33,655 bases of DNA from an uncultured Clostridia bacterium (lineage in GTDB: Bacteria; Bacillota; Clostridia; Oscillospirales; CAG-272), in NCBI GenBank assembly GCA_944391805.1, contig CALXUY010000083.1, forward strand, positions 1 through 33,655. The letters run 5' to 3'. Each line of letters opens with the position of its first letter. Positions within the stretch are counted from its first letter, which is position 1. A program made the translations under genes and the position numbers. The notes under the pieces were generated by a model. It searched no databases. It saw only the letters and a list, made by a program, of their open reading frames with translations, and was not told where the DNA came from. Shown piece after piece: positions 1 through 8,037 of the stretch.

Positions 1-540
1 AAAGCGCTCCAGCCCATTGGTGCCGGCGCCGTACCAGGCGGTCTTCTGCCACAGCTCGTGGTCGGGGCTGCCCTGCGCGTACATCGTGTAAAACTCGCTG
101 TAGATGTCCAGTTGCTGGGATGATCCGGGCACCATTCCGGAGGAACGGCCGTTGGTGCCGGTATTGGTGTAAAAGCAGGAGCAGATCCACTGGCCCGCGG
201 TTTTTTCGTTTTTGCCGTCAAAGGACAGCAGCACGCGCAGGACGGTCGTATCAACGGTGGTATGAACGAACAGATAAAGATATTCGGTATCGTAGCCGGC
301 ATACACCTCGCCGACCACGGCGGCCTGCGCGCTGCCGGTCCAAACGGTGTCCAGCAGCATATACGGTACCTCGGCCCAGCCTTCATCGGCTCCCATTTCC
401 CCATCCATGGCGACGGTGGAGCCGGCAACATCCTTTACCAGAGGCAGCTCGGCTGCCGCCTCATCGGCGGCAAGAGCGGGGATAGACAGAGCAGAGAGCA
501 CAACCAGAAGGGCAAGAACGAGCGATAAACTCTTTTTCAT
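1..540 (-). CDS. Secreted CBM9/DOMON-like carbohydrate-binding protein (partial, 3' end missing)
   Basis: The frame is open from ATG at 540 to the window edge, giving 180 codons without a stop. It begins MKKSLSLVLALLVVLSALS followed by an Ala-Leu-Ala cleavage-like site, a Sec signal peptide. Downstream, a segment resembling VAMDGEMGADEGWAEVPY and then YDTEYLYLFVHTTVD matches the usual start of family 9 carbohydrate-binding (DOMON-like) domains, where a 'DG..D..W' strand precedes a 'YLY.. V.V.D' strand. An AAGGAG ribosome site lies just upstream. It follows the solute-binding protein by 65 bp on the same strand, so it is probably the third gene of the operon starting near 3170. The role is inferred: binding glycan at the cell surface. 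The C-terminal part, and any catalytic domain or anchor, is outside the window. Confidence 0.72.
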   Translation of the reverse strand, partial: MKKSLSLVLALLVVLSALSIPALAADEAAAELPLVKDVAGSTVAMDGEMGADEGWAEVPYMLLDTVWTGSAQAAVVGEVYAGYDTEYLYLFVHTTVDTTVLRVLLSFDGKNEKTAGQWICSCFYTNTGTNGRSSGMVPGSSQQLDIYSEFYTMYAQGSPDHELWQKTAWYGAGTNGLERF

Positions 541-605
541 GAATTGACTTCTCCTTTTCAGATATGCAATGCTGTATACGGGGCAGGATTCGGGCTGCGG
601 GAAAA

Positions 606-2099
606 TCAGGCGTAGGTTCCGGTCTGAATCTTGCGGATAAACTCCTCCAGCAGGGTCTGCATCTGCTCGGCCTGCGGGCGGAACTCGGTCCACGGCCGAT
701 TGTCGCGGATAAAGGCGCCGGGCTCATCGCAGTAGCTGCCCAGCTCGCGGGTATAAATTCGGCCGAAATCGAAGATCTGCGTCTCGCGGATCAGGGAAAG
801 CATTTCGGTCATCTCGGGGCTGGCGCTGGTCTGATACTGCATAATCTTTTCAAACACCACGGGCGTGGTGGTACGGTAGCCCGCGCTGGCAAGCGCCTCC
901 AGCACTGCGGTATCCATCGCAAGGCGATCCTCGGGAACCGCGCCGGGAATACCGAACATGGAAATGGGCTGCCGCACTGTGCTGTAATACTGGCTCTGCG
1001 CGCTGTCGTATTTCGGCGTGGGCACGCAACCGTACTCAAACGTCACCTCGCCAAACTGCATGGAGGCCGTACCGTGATGGGCGAGCATCATCAGGGACAG
1101 ACCCGACACAAAGTTTTCGGTCACGCCGTCCCCCACATACGCCTGATCCACCTGCACAAAGTCCAGAAGCTGCTCCATCACATCCAGCCCCTTTTCCATG
1201 TAGCAGTCGGGGTTGACGGTCAGCGTACCGGTTTCATCGCGAATGATCCAAGGCACGTCGCAGCCGTGCAGAAGCGCCGGCCAGTCCCAATAGCTCCCCA
1301 CCATCGGGATACGGTCCACGGCGTCCACGGTCTGGCTGTTGTTGACGTCGCTGTAAAAGCCCTGCCCCAGTTCAATCATCCGCTCCAGCGTCCATTCATT
1401 GGCTTCCACCAGATCGTAGGGGCTTTCCAGCCCGTAATCGGTAAACAGGTCCGCGTTGAAGTACACGCAGTACACCATCTGGATGAACAGCGGAGAGATG
1501 TCGCCGGTGCAGAGATAGAAGGTGTCGCCGATGCGGGTCTCTTCAATCAGGCTCTGGTTCCACCACGGCATTTCGAAATCGAGATAGCTGCCCTCGATAT
1601 TGCTCAAATCGCGGTAGAGTCCGGCCGCCGCGCAAACGGCGGAGGTACGGGTGTAGGCTCCGACAAAATCGAAATAGTCCCCTCCGCTGACAACATTCTG
1701 CAAGGATTGCATAAAGCTGTTTTCCTGCCCGTTGGAGCCAACCACGGTGGTGTATTTCAGCGTTACATCCAACCGGGTCTGCACACGCTGATCCCGGGTG
1801 TAGACAGCCAGATCAATCTCATCCGTGGAGGTGCCGTCCGAACCGAACTCCTGTATGCCCTCGATGTCGGTGTTCCAGCCCAGCACCAGAATGTCCTCGT
1901 CATAGCTGAGGTCGTCCGGCAGATGATCCTTGAGGTATCCGTTGGCGTCGTAATCCCCGTTTTCCTCTTCCCCGCCTGTGGAGGAAGGCGGAGTGGTTTC
2001 ACCGGATGGGTCATCTCCGTTTCCGCATGACAGAAGGCCGCACGCCGACAGTAGCAAAGCCAATATCAGCAGCAGGGCTTTTCTCGTCGTTTTCTTCAT
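606..2099 (-). CDS. Extracellular solute-binding lipoprotein (ABC sugar transporter type)
   Basis: This 497-aa protein has a basic N-terminus, a hydrophobic core and a lipobox Leu-Ser-Ala-Cys with Cys20 as the probable lipidated residue. A Ser/Thr/Gly/Asp-rich linker follows. The body resembles family 1 extracellular solute-binding proteins of Clostridia, including the pattern 'DILVLGWNTD' near the start of the mature domain. It is the same class as the protein at 24553-25992, with similar length and linker. An AAGGAG ribosome site precedes the ATG. Its first 89 nt overlap the end of the nucleoside-hydrolase gene in another frame, so translation may be coupled. No permease or ATPase gene is nearby, so it must work with components encoded elsewhere. 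The ligand cannot be read from sequence. Confidence 0.82.
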   Translation of the reverse strand: MKKTTRKALLLILALLLSACGLLSCGNGDDPSGETTPPSSTGGEEENGDYDANGYLKDHLPDDLSYDEDILVLGWNTDIEGIQEFGSDGTSTDEIDLAVYTRDQRVQTRLDVTLKYTTVVGSNGQENSFMQSLQNVVSGGDYFDFVGAYTRTSAVCAAAGLYRDLSNIEGSYLDFEMPWWNQSLIEETRIGDTFYLCTGDISPLFIQMVYCVYFNADLFTDYGLESPYDLVEANEWTLERMIELGQGFYSDVNNSQTVDAVDRIPMVGSYWDWPALLHGCDVPWIIRDETGTLTVNPDCYMEKGLDVMEQLLDFVQVDQAYVGDGVTENFVSGLSLMMLAHHGTASMQFGEVTFEYGCVPTPKYDSAQSQYYSTVRQPISMFGIPGAVPEDRLAMDTAVLEALASAGYRTTTPVVFEKIMQYQTSASPEMTEMLSLIRETQIFDFGRIYTRELGSYCDEPGAFIRDNRPWTEFRPQAEQMQTLLEEFIRKIQTGTYA

Positions 2100-3105
2100 T
2101 TCTTTTTTCTCCTTTTCTGAAGGTATATTCCAACATCGGATCCGATGTCAGTTTCGTTTGGCGCAGGTGAAGGGCGTAATCCAGAATCAGACGGTTGAGT
2201 GTCTCCCCATACTGAGCGTCGGTATTCATCTTCACCACATAGCAGTGCCTGCCGCCGGGATCCTCCGCAAAGCGGCTGCAGCCGGTTGTCTCGTCCACAA
2301 ACGCTCTCCCGCGCACGGTACGGAAGCCGGCACGCGTTTCATCCCCGACACACGCAAGATATACCAGCAGGGGGTCCCACGACGGTCTGCCGTCCTCCGC
2401 TCCGTGATGATGCAGAATGTCTTTCAGATCATCCTGCCAATTGCACGAGGTCTTCAGAATATCGCCGGAAAAAACCGTGGCCGCCGTTTCCCACCCGAGC
2501 AGCGTAATGGCTGTCGGCCAATCCTCCAACACCCTGTGTGCGGCCTTTCTTGCCCTTTCGGTTCTGGAGAAGTTGAATTCGGCGTAATCCGTGCGATCCC
2601 ACCTGCCCCCCATCACCCACAGCTTGGAAACCTTCCGGCTGACCAGTTCCCTTCCGTTCAGCTCCGAAACGTCATCCGGTCCGGAATCCAACAGCGCCTC
2701 AAGCACCTGCAAAAAGCCGATTTCAATCAGCTCAACCGGTTCAGCCGCTCCGGCCAGCAACCGTCTGTAAAGATGTACGGCTTCTTCGCAATTCCGGTTT
2801 TCGGCCGCCCAATCCATCCCATCGGCAAGCTGCCGTTGATAGCGGACCTCCCCCCCGTAATCATACGCGCTGTGATCCAGGCCGACCGGAACCTCCAGCC
2901 GCTCATGGGACAAAAACCGCTTCATGGAGGCAACGGAGCACTCCATTGCCGAATCGATCGATACGCCGAGCAATTGAACGGCGCCTTTCCAATGATACCA
3001 CGCGAGAACCCGGATGGCTACCGCATCGTCGCAGTCGGTATGCCAATCGGTACCGAGTATCACCGGTTTGTTTCTTTTTTCGGGCAGAGCAAATAACTGT
3101 TGCAT
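2011..3105 (-). CDS. Nucleoside hydrolase-like (IUNH superfamily) protein
   Basis: The 364-aa product starts with the metal/ribose-binding signature of inosine-uridine nucleoside hydrolases in a variant form, GTDWHTDCDDAVA (residues 18-30), in which the clustered Asp residues would hold Ca2+. No signal peptide is seen, so it is probably cytoplasmic. The family hydrolyses N-glycosidic bonds of nucleosides; some members act on other ribosides or sugars. The residues between the Asp cluster differ from the classic DTDPG form, so the substrate is uncertain. It is divergent from an AraC regulator and leads an operon with a solute-binding lipoprotein and a CBM9-like protein, suggesting uptake and cleavage of an external compound. 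Its last ~30 codons run into the start of the next gene. The ribosome site is weak. Confidence 0.7.
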   Translation of the reverse strand: MQQLFALPEKRNKPVILGTDWHTDCDDAVAIRVLAWYHWKGAVQLLGVSIDSAMECSVASMKRFLSHERLEVPVGLDHSAYDYGGEVRYQRQLADGMDWAAENRNCEEAVHLYRRLLAGAAEPVELIEIGFLQVLEALLDSGPDDVSELNGRELVSRKVSKLWVMGGRWDRTDYAEFNFSRTERARKAAHRVLEDWPTAITLLGWETAATVFSGDILKTSCNWQDDLKDILHHHGAEDGRPSWDPLLVYLACVGDETRAGFRTVRGRAFVDETTGCSRFAEDPGGRHCYVVKMNTDAQYGETLNRLILDYALHLRQTKLTSDPMLEYTFRKGEKRNEENDEKSPAADIGFATVGVRPSVMRKRR

Positions 3106-3176
3106 ACATCAGCCAACCTGTCTTTTCAGGATACCTAACAAAGCAAATTGTTTATTTTTGCATTTGTATTGGTTTT

Positions 3177-3205
3177 ATTATACAATAATCATCGTTTGCA
3201 ATCTT
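3177..3205 (-). promoter_or_regulatory. Putative promoter of the nucleoside hydrolase operon
   Basis: The minus strand carries a perfect TATAAT at 3182-3177, about 70 nt before the ATG at 3105. The -35 at 17-bp spacing (AAGATT) is poor. A half-match to a CcpA cre site (TTGCAAACG) overlaps the region at 3201-3193, but its second half is absent. A weak -35 would fit a promoter needing an activator such as the divergent AraC protein; that is inference. Confidence 0.4.
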
Positions 3206-3247
3206 TCATAAATTGGCCTAAAATTTATATAAAATGGCTTTTTCCTA

Positions 3248-3276
3248 TTGACAAGCCGATATGGAACCGGTATACT
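3248..3276 (+). promoter_or_regulatory. Sigma-A promoter of the AraC-family gene
   Basis: TTGACA at 3248-3253, a 17-bp spacer and TATACT at 3271-3276 form a near-consensus promoter. Transcription would start near 3283, 24 nt before the TTG start at 3307. This places the true coding start well downstream of the longest open frame. Confidence 0.85.
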
Positions 3277-3306
3277 ATTAACAGATACACGGAAAGGGGT
3301 GATCTT

Positions 3307-4101
3307 TTGGACGCTGCACTGGAAATTGATTTTGTCAAATCCTACAGACACCGCACCGGGGAGACTGTGCCTGACCAATTTCACACCTGCTACGAGCTGG
3401 TATACTATTATAAAGGCAGCGGCACCACAACCATCGGAACCGAGACCTATACGCTGCTGCCCAACTCCTTTTCGCTGATGAGACCGAAGGTGGTGCACAG
3501 CGAGCTGCACACCGATCCGAGCGAGGTTGTTTTCATTGGCTTCCACGGCTCGTTCCGCGAACCGGAGACCGATCTGTTTTTTCAGGATACCCCGGAGCAC
3601 AGCATCGGGTCCGCGCTGCGCGCCATTTACGAGGAGCACATTTTCAATCAGCGGGACGCATCCAAAGCGATGCTGCTCCATCTCCACCTAATCCTGCTCT
3701 ATATTTCCCGTCTGACCTGCAAGGACTCCCAGCCGCAAACCGGTTCCCAAATGCAGTTTGCCGCAAACTACATCAGCCAGTACTGCACCAGTCCCATCAA
3801 CTGGCAGGAGTTGGCTGCCTCCTACCACTACAGCTACGATTATTTCCGACATCTTTTCAAGGAGGAAATCGGAATTTCTCCGTCGCAATATCTCATCCGA
3901 TCCAGACTGAATCTTGCAAAAAAGCTGTTGGAGGAAGGAAAGCTGAATTGTACGGAAATCGCCTATCAATGCGGTTTTTCGAGCAGCGCGCATCTTTCGG
4001 CGCAATTTCAGCGTGCCTTCGGACAATCTCCGCAGAAATACCGGTTAAATATAAAAAGCACACATACGTCGAATGCAAACGATTTTACCTCTTCGCAATA
4101 G
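3307..4101 (+). CDS. AraC-family transcriptional regulator
   Basis: This 264-aa protein has an N-terminal cupin-like sensor segment (about residues 20-110, with HTCYELVYYYKGSG typical of AraC sugar-sensing domains). The C-terminal two-helix-turn-helix DNA-binding domain spans about 155-250, including the second-HTH pattern 'CTEIAYQCGFSSSAHLSAQFQRAFGQSP'. The TTG start is chosen because GGAAAGGGGTGA lies just upstream and a consensus promoter ends at 3276. Starting further upstream would place the promoter inside the gene. It is divergent from the nucleoside hydrolase/solute-binding operon, which it probably controls. Its inducer is unknown. Confidence 0.88.
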   Translation: MDAALEIDFVKSYRHRTGETVPDQFHTCYELVYYYKGSGTTTIGTETYTLLPNSFSLMRPKVVHSELHTDPSEVVFIGFHGSFREPETDLFFQDTPEHSIGSALRAIYEEHIFNQRDASKAMLLHLHLILLYISRLTCKDSQPQTGSQMQFAANYISQYCTSPINWQELAASYHYSYDYFRHLFKEEIGISPSQYLIRSRLNLAKKLLEEGKLNCTEIAYQCGFSSSAHLSAQFQRAFGQSPQKYRLNIKSTHTSNANDFTSSQ

Positions 4102-4250
4102 CCCTATATTTGGGGCAGACCCGAAAAAAAGAACTTCCTATAGTATAATTAATATAATCAAAGTACCATAGAAGGTACGTAAATAAATCCCCGCAATCAT
4201 ACAATTTTGCAAGGCGAAATGATATTGCCGGGATACTGCTGCTTCTGCCT

Positions 4251-4289
4251 GAAAAAATCGGAAAATCATTACACATTTTCGGTTTTTTC
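4251..4289 (+). terminator. Possible A/T-rich bidirectional terminator
   Basis: GAAAAAATCGGAAAAT (4251-4266) can pair with ATTTTCGGTTTTTTC (4275-4289) with one bulge and a G-T wobble, ending in a run of six T. It lies 150 nt after the AraC gene and before the sigma-factor gene. The stem is A/T-rich, so its strength is doubtful. Confidence 0.4.
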
Positions 4290-4378
4290 CTGACTATATT
4301 TGATAGATGAACATCTCACCGGCTTTTTGCGTGTGATCACTGAAGGACCCTTCCATACCGACTATGAAGGAGGCGCGT

Positions 4379-4978
4379 ATGAAGTTACGACCCAGAGCCA
4401 CGGCACTGCCACCGATGCGGGATGAGGAGATCATCGAGCTGTATTGGCTGCGCGATGAGACCGCAATTACAGAGACAGACCGGAAGTATAAAAGCTATCT
4501 GCTTACCGTTGCCTACAACATTGTGCATGATTCGCTTGACTGCGAGGAATGCCTGAACGACACCTATATCGGCGCCTGGAATGCAATGCCGCCGTCAAGG
4601 CCGAGGGTTTTGAAGGCTTTTCTGACAACGATCATGCGCAGGATCGCGATCAACCGCTACCATGTGAATACCCGCAAGAAAAGCATTCCGTCCGAGCTGT
4701 CGGTCTTGCTCTCCGAGCTGGGGGAGTGGATTGCGGACGACTCCGACAGTGTTTCCGCCGAATTTGACGCGAGGAGGCTCGCAGCGGTCATCAGCGATTA
4801 CATCCGCGCACTGCCCGAACGCAGAAAATTCATATTCATGAGCCGATATTATCTTGCGGAGCCGATTGACAGCATCGCGCGCGAGCTTGGGCTCAGCCGC
4901 TCTATGATCAACAAGGAGCTGGCCGCCATCAGAAGCGGGCTGAAGGAAAAACTGGAAAGCGAGGGCTATACGGTATGA
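4379..4978 (+). CDS. RNA polymerase sigma factor, sigma-70 family (ECF-like)
   Basis: The 199-aa protein shows region 2 (YLLTVAYNIVHDSLDCEECLNDTYIGAWNA, about residues 42-72; the D.EE..ND...AW pattern is typical) and region 4 (about 145-195, with 'PIDSIARELGLSRSMINKELAAIRSGL' as the -35-binding helix-turn-helix). There is no region 1 or 3, as in ECF sigma factors. The ATG at 4379 is chosen because AAGGAGG lies 6 nt upstream; an ATG at 4364 would overlap that ribosome site. It overlaps the next gene by ATGA, the common sigma/anti-sigma arrangement. The signal and regulon are not visible. Confidence 0.85.
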   Translation: MKLRPRATALPPMRDEEIIELYWLRDETAITETDRKYKSYLLTVAYNIVHDSLDCEECLNDTYIGAWNAMPPSRPRVLKAFLTTIMRRIAINRYHVNTRKKSIPSELSVLLSELGEWIADDSDSVSAEFDARRLAAVISDYIRALPERRKFIFMSRYYLAEPIDSIARELGLSRSMINKELAAIRSGLKEKLESEGYTV

Positions 4979-6474
4979 CCACCCGGGAATGGAACGAGGG
5001 CATGAACCGAATCGACTCTGCACTTGTGGAAGAATATCTTGCGCAGAAGGAGCGGCTGAAGGAACAGAAAAGGCGGAAAAAAAGGTGGCTGATGTGGAGC
5101 ACATCTGCCGCAGTGCTTTGCCTGATCGCCATCCTCTCGGTCGTATTCCGGAGTTTTTTCCCAATCTCCATAACGCCGCCCGACGGAAACGGAAGCACGC
5201 ACACTCCGCCCGAATCTGCCGCAGGCACCATTGACGCCACGGTTTTCCCTGAAAAGCTGACCGGTTCCTCTCTGGAGTTTGTGGTCGGAAGCTCGGCAGC
5301 GCTCACGTCCGGCGGGGAAAGCGGCGCGCCGCCCGCATTCGAATTCCGTTCCACCGGCATTGTGGTGAAGGCCGTCGCGGTTCAGAGTCTCCCCGACGTT
5401 TATAGCCTGCTGGATGCCTCCCCTGTCCGCCGCCCCACTGCATATCGCATCGTCCGGATGCGCACAGAGGAGGTGATTCACGGAGTGGGGATTCCGCAGG
5501 AATTCCTGTACCTGATTCCGGAAACCAGGTTTGTGGATTTTCAGGCATATGACGCCCTGCTGATCTCCATGACGCAGCTCGGCATGGAAAACTATGTATT
5601 GAAAAACAAAACGCAGAATCAGGTGGAAGCGTTTCCGCTCCCCGTGTTCCACGATGATACGGATACCCCCGAGCTTGGGAGCATCATAGCCTTCAGCGAC
5701 GGCATTTTCGATGAAAGCCTCTGGGCAACAGAGAGCTGGATATACGGCTATCAGTTTGCCCGGCTGTATCTGGACAGCGAGTCCGGCGGCCTGGTGGTAT
5801 ACCGGGGGCACACCGAGTCGCAGGCCGTCGCCGCAATCCGTGCGGATATTCAGGAATGGAAAGACCTGTACGGCGAAGCCGCGACGCCGCCTGCTGTGGC
5901 AGCGCCGGTGTGGAACAGCACGGAAGCCAGAGCCGCCGCCGAATATGTACGCCCCTTTGCCAACGGCGTATTTTCCCAAACGCTTTGCAACCCCGGCACC
6001 GGACAGGCGGAAGTTCTCTACCGCCGGTATATCAACGGCTGCCAGACCGAAGAAACCGTATGCATCCAGCTTGACACCGGAGAGGTCCGGTATTCCGATG
6101 TCCGGTATACACCGGAGGATCTGACCGATATTCCCGACATTGCGGCATGGATTTCGGAGCATGCCGCCGCATATGCCGACCGGCTCCCCGCCCCGCCGCA
6201 CACCGCCACAACCGGAAAAACGCTGCGTTGTCTCAATCTGTACGGCTGGTATGTCAAAGCCGGCGACACGGTGTACGGCGTTGTGAAAATCGTTTGGATC
6301 CATCGGGAAACAGGCGACCGGTATGCGGAATATTATGACGACGCTTATCTCCTGTTTGAAGCAGGCACCCAAACGGCGAGGGAAATACCGAGAGACGAGC
6401 TGATTGGCATTGTGGGCACCCGCAATGTTTATCAGGGAGAATACGGTATCGCGCAGGAATTGCCGATGGAATAG
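4975..6474 (+). CDS. Single-pass membrane protein, probable sigma partner/anti-sigma
   Basis: The 499-aa protein has a short charged cytoplasmic N-terminus (residues 1-38, with a Lys/Arg-rich stretch), one transmembrane helix (about 40-62) and a long extracytoplasmic domain with no family I recognise. The N-terminal pattern (an 'IDSALVEEYLAQKE' helix before the membrane anchor) is seen in many Clostridial proteins encoded directly after small sigma factors. The start overlaps the sigma gene's stop by 4 nt, indicating translational coupling. The inferred role is to hold the sigma factor at the membrane and sense an external signal. It lacks an obvious zinc-type anti-sigma motif, so the assignment rests on context. 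Confidence 0.6.
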   Translation: MTTREWNEGMNRIDSALVEEYLAQKERLKEQKRRKKRWLMWSTSAAVLCLIAILSVVFRSFFPISITPPDGNGSTHTPPESAAGTIDATVFPEKLTGSSLEFVVGSSAALTSGGESGAPPAFEFRSTGIVVKAVAVQSLPDVYSLLDASPVRRPTAYRIVRMRTEEVIHGVGIPQEFLYLIPETRFVDFQAYDALLISMTQLGMENYVLKNKTQNQVEAFPLPVFHDDTDTPELGSIIAFSDGIFDESLWATESWIYGYQFARLYLDSESGGLVVYRGHTESQAVAAIRADIQEWKDLYGEAATPPAVAAPVWNSTEARAAAEYVRPFANGVFSQTLCNPGTGQAEVLYRRYINGCQTEETVCIQLDTGEVRYSDVRYTPEDLTDIPDIAAWISEHAAAYADRLPAPPHTATTGKTLRCLNLYGWYVKAGDTVYGVVKIVWIHRETGDRYAEYYDDAYLLFEAGTQTAREIPRDELIGIVGTRNVYQGEYGIAQELPME

Positions 6475-6539
6475 CACATGTCCCGAAGCAAAACCAACGG
6501 TCTTGCCAATTTCACAAAATTCTGTTGACAGCCTCTTCT

Positions 6540-6564
6540 CCTGACCGTTTCAGAGAAGGTCAGG
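6540..6564. repeat. Inverted repeat downstream of the sigma operon
   Basis: CCTGACC (6540-6546) and GGTCAGG (6558-6564) form a 7-bp stem with an 11-nt loop about 65 nt after the sigma partner's stop. No T-run follows, so it is only a possible 3' structure. Confidence 0.35.
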
Positions 6565-6591
6565 CACCGACGCACCTTCACTGCTGTCCGC

Positions 6592-6618
6592 AAAAAAGCG
6601 GAGCGTGAACCGCTCCGC
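6592..6618 (-). terminator. Rho-independent terminator of the ddl-HAD operon
   Basis: On the minus strand, GCGGAGCG, loop GTTCA and CGCTCCGC form an 8-bp GC-rich stem directly followed by six T. It lies about 100 nt after the stop of the HAD gene, closing the leftward operon. Confidence 0.85.
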
Positions 6619-6642
6619 ATGGCTTGAATGTTACACCGACTG

Positions 6643-6675
6643 CCGCCCCTTGTGCCGAAATGGCACGAGGGGCGG
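6643..6675. repeat. Strong intergenic hairpin
   Basis: CCGCCCCTTGTGCC (6643-6656) pairs with GGCACGAGGGGCGG (6662-6675) over 14 positions with one G-T pair and loop GAAAT. It lies between the HAD stop and its terminator. There is no T-run on either strand. It may protect the 3' end of the message. Confidence 0.6.
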
Positions 6676-6715
6676 CTCGATCATGACGCCCCGGCAGGAA
6701 TGAACGCGGCGCATC

Positions 6716-7405
6716 TCACCCCATGGCTTGCAGCAGCGCCGGCAACTCACAAAGGCGGTGAATTTCGGCATCGGGCGCCATGTCCGGCGGCGGAACCAGC
6801 CCTCCCGGATTGTACCACACCGTGCGGATTCCCGCATTCCTCCCTCCCGCGATGTCCGAGGAGAGGCTGTCCCCGACCATCACGGTCTCCTCCGGCCGGA
6901 AATCCGGAATGCGCGCAAAGCAGGCCTCAAAAAACGCCCGTTCCGGCTTGTCGGCTCCCAGCTCCTGCGAAATGAATATGCCGGAGAGGTATGGCCCGAT
7001 GCCCGCGCGCCGGATCCGTTCCCGCTGCACCTGTCGGTGGCCATTGGAGGCGATGTACACGCGGCGGTTCTGAGACAGGCGGCGCAGCAAAGACTCCGCC
7101 CCCTCGAACAGGTGGCACTGCTTCCCCAGCTCCTCCGCATAACGGTCGGATACCGCCGACGGAGAAAGCATCAGCCCGAACTCCGCAAACAGCCGCTCGT
7201 AACGCAGAACCAGCAAATCGGCTCTTGTGATCTGCTTTTTTTCAAGCATCTTCCAGCATTCTCCGTTGATCTCACTGTAGCGCCGTATCATCTGCGGGGT
7301 CGGCTCCACACCGAAGCTCCGCAGCGCTGCGGCGAGCGCCTCCCGCTCGGACAGATGAAAATCGAACAGTGTATCATCCGCGTCGAGTAAAACGTTCCGG
7401 ATCAT
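6716..7405 (-). CDS. HAD-superfamily hydrolase, YjjG-like nucleotidase
   Basis: The 229-aa protein has all HAD motifs: motif I LLDADDTLFD with nucleophile Asp8 and Asp10, motif II around 'YIASNG', motif III Lys in 'LGADKPERAFF', and motif IV 'VMVGDSLSSDI'. An alpha-helical cap lies between motifs I and II. Overall it resembles the YjjG/TIGR02254 group, which dephosphorylates pyrimidine nucleoside 5'-monophosphates including non-canonical ones; the exact substrate is inferred. It is cytoplasmic. The start overlaps the upstream membrane-protein gene by ATGA, so the two are co-translated. The operon ends at the terminator near 6600. Confidence 0.82.
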   Translation of the reverse strand: MIRNVLLDADDTLFDFHLSEREALAAALRSFGVEPTPQMIRRYSEINGECWKMLEKKQITRADLLVLRYERLFAEFGLMLSPSAVSDRYAEELGKQCHLFEGAESLLRRLSQNRRVYIASNGHRQVQRERIRRAGIGPYLSGIFISQELGADKPERAFFEACFARIPDFRPEETVMVGDSLSSDIAGGRNAGIRTVWYNPGGLVPPPDMAPDAEIHRLCELPALLQAMG

Positions 7406-7968
7406 TTCATGGCACCTCCTTTTTTTGAAGCGTCCCGCACCGGATACAGCAGATACCCGGCGGTGAGAATGGCAAACAGCAGGTCCGGCAGCCGGATGCG
7501 GTCAAACAGAATTGCCGCGCACAGCAGCATACAGGCCGGAATCCCCAGCGCAATCAGACGGGCCGGCCATCCCCTTCCCCTCCCGTACCACGCAACAAAG
7601 GCAAACAGAGGAGTTAGGCAGGCAAAGGCCGACCAGCCATAGATAAACGCCGCCGCGTACACGCTCCCGGTCAGGTGAGCGGTCAGATAATAGGAAACCA
7701 GCATTCCGGCCGCAAACAGGAACACATACACCCCTGCGCGCAGGGGAGAACGGCTGCCCGCAGCAATCAGGGTACACAGAAATACCCAAACCGAAAGCTG
7801 TGAAAACACATTGCCGAGATTTTGTGTGAAAATATCCAGCAGCTTGATCCCCACGCCCGCAGCCAGTCCCACGCAAAGCAGGAGAACGCACCATCCCGCA
7901 AAGCGCCGGCGGGACGGCTTGGCTCCGCACGGCCGGACCGTTTGCAGAAAGGCCCTGAGCTTCTCCAT
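7402..7968 (-). CDS. Polytopic membrane protein of unknown function
   Basis: The 188-aa protein begins with a basic cytoplasmic tail and then shows about six hydrophobic segments (near residues 25-45, 60-72, 77-97, 102-125, 137-157 and 160-175). It ends in a Lys/Arg-rich tail. No catalytic motif or named family is recognised with confidence. AAGGAG seven nt before the ATG supports the start. It sits between ddl and a YjjG-like phosphatase and overlaps the latter by 4 nt. Confidence 0.7.
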   Translation of the reverse strand: MEKLRAFLQTVRPCGAKPSRRRFAGWCVLLLCVGLAAGVGIKLLDIFTQNLGNVFSQLSVWVFLCTLIAAGSRSPLRAGVYVFLFAAGMLVSYYLTAHLTGSVYAAAFIYGWSAFACLTPLFAFVAWYGRGRGWPARLIALGIPACMLLCAAILFDRIRLPDLLFAILTAGYLLYPVRDASKKGGAMK

Positions 7969-8037
7969 CTGTTTTCTCCTTCCGGAACCGTCGGACGGTT
8001 CTTTTTTGGTATTTAGCCACCAGAGTGGCAGGTATAT

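Noticed and set aside
564..2030. Plus-strand open frame of 488 codons
   Set aside because: It is antisense to the solute-binding lipoprotein; His/Gly/Val-rich composition typical of a shadow frame in GC-rich DNA.
3187..3201. Possible CcpA cre site upstream of the nucleoside hydrolase
   Set aside because: Only the TTGCAAACG half fits; the second half deviates at several consensus positions.
3148..3306. Upstream extension of the AraC gene to an ATG at 3148
   Set aside because: A consensus promoter (3248-3276) and ribosome site lie inside this extension; the TTG at 3307 fits both.
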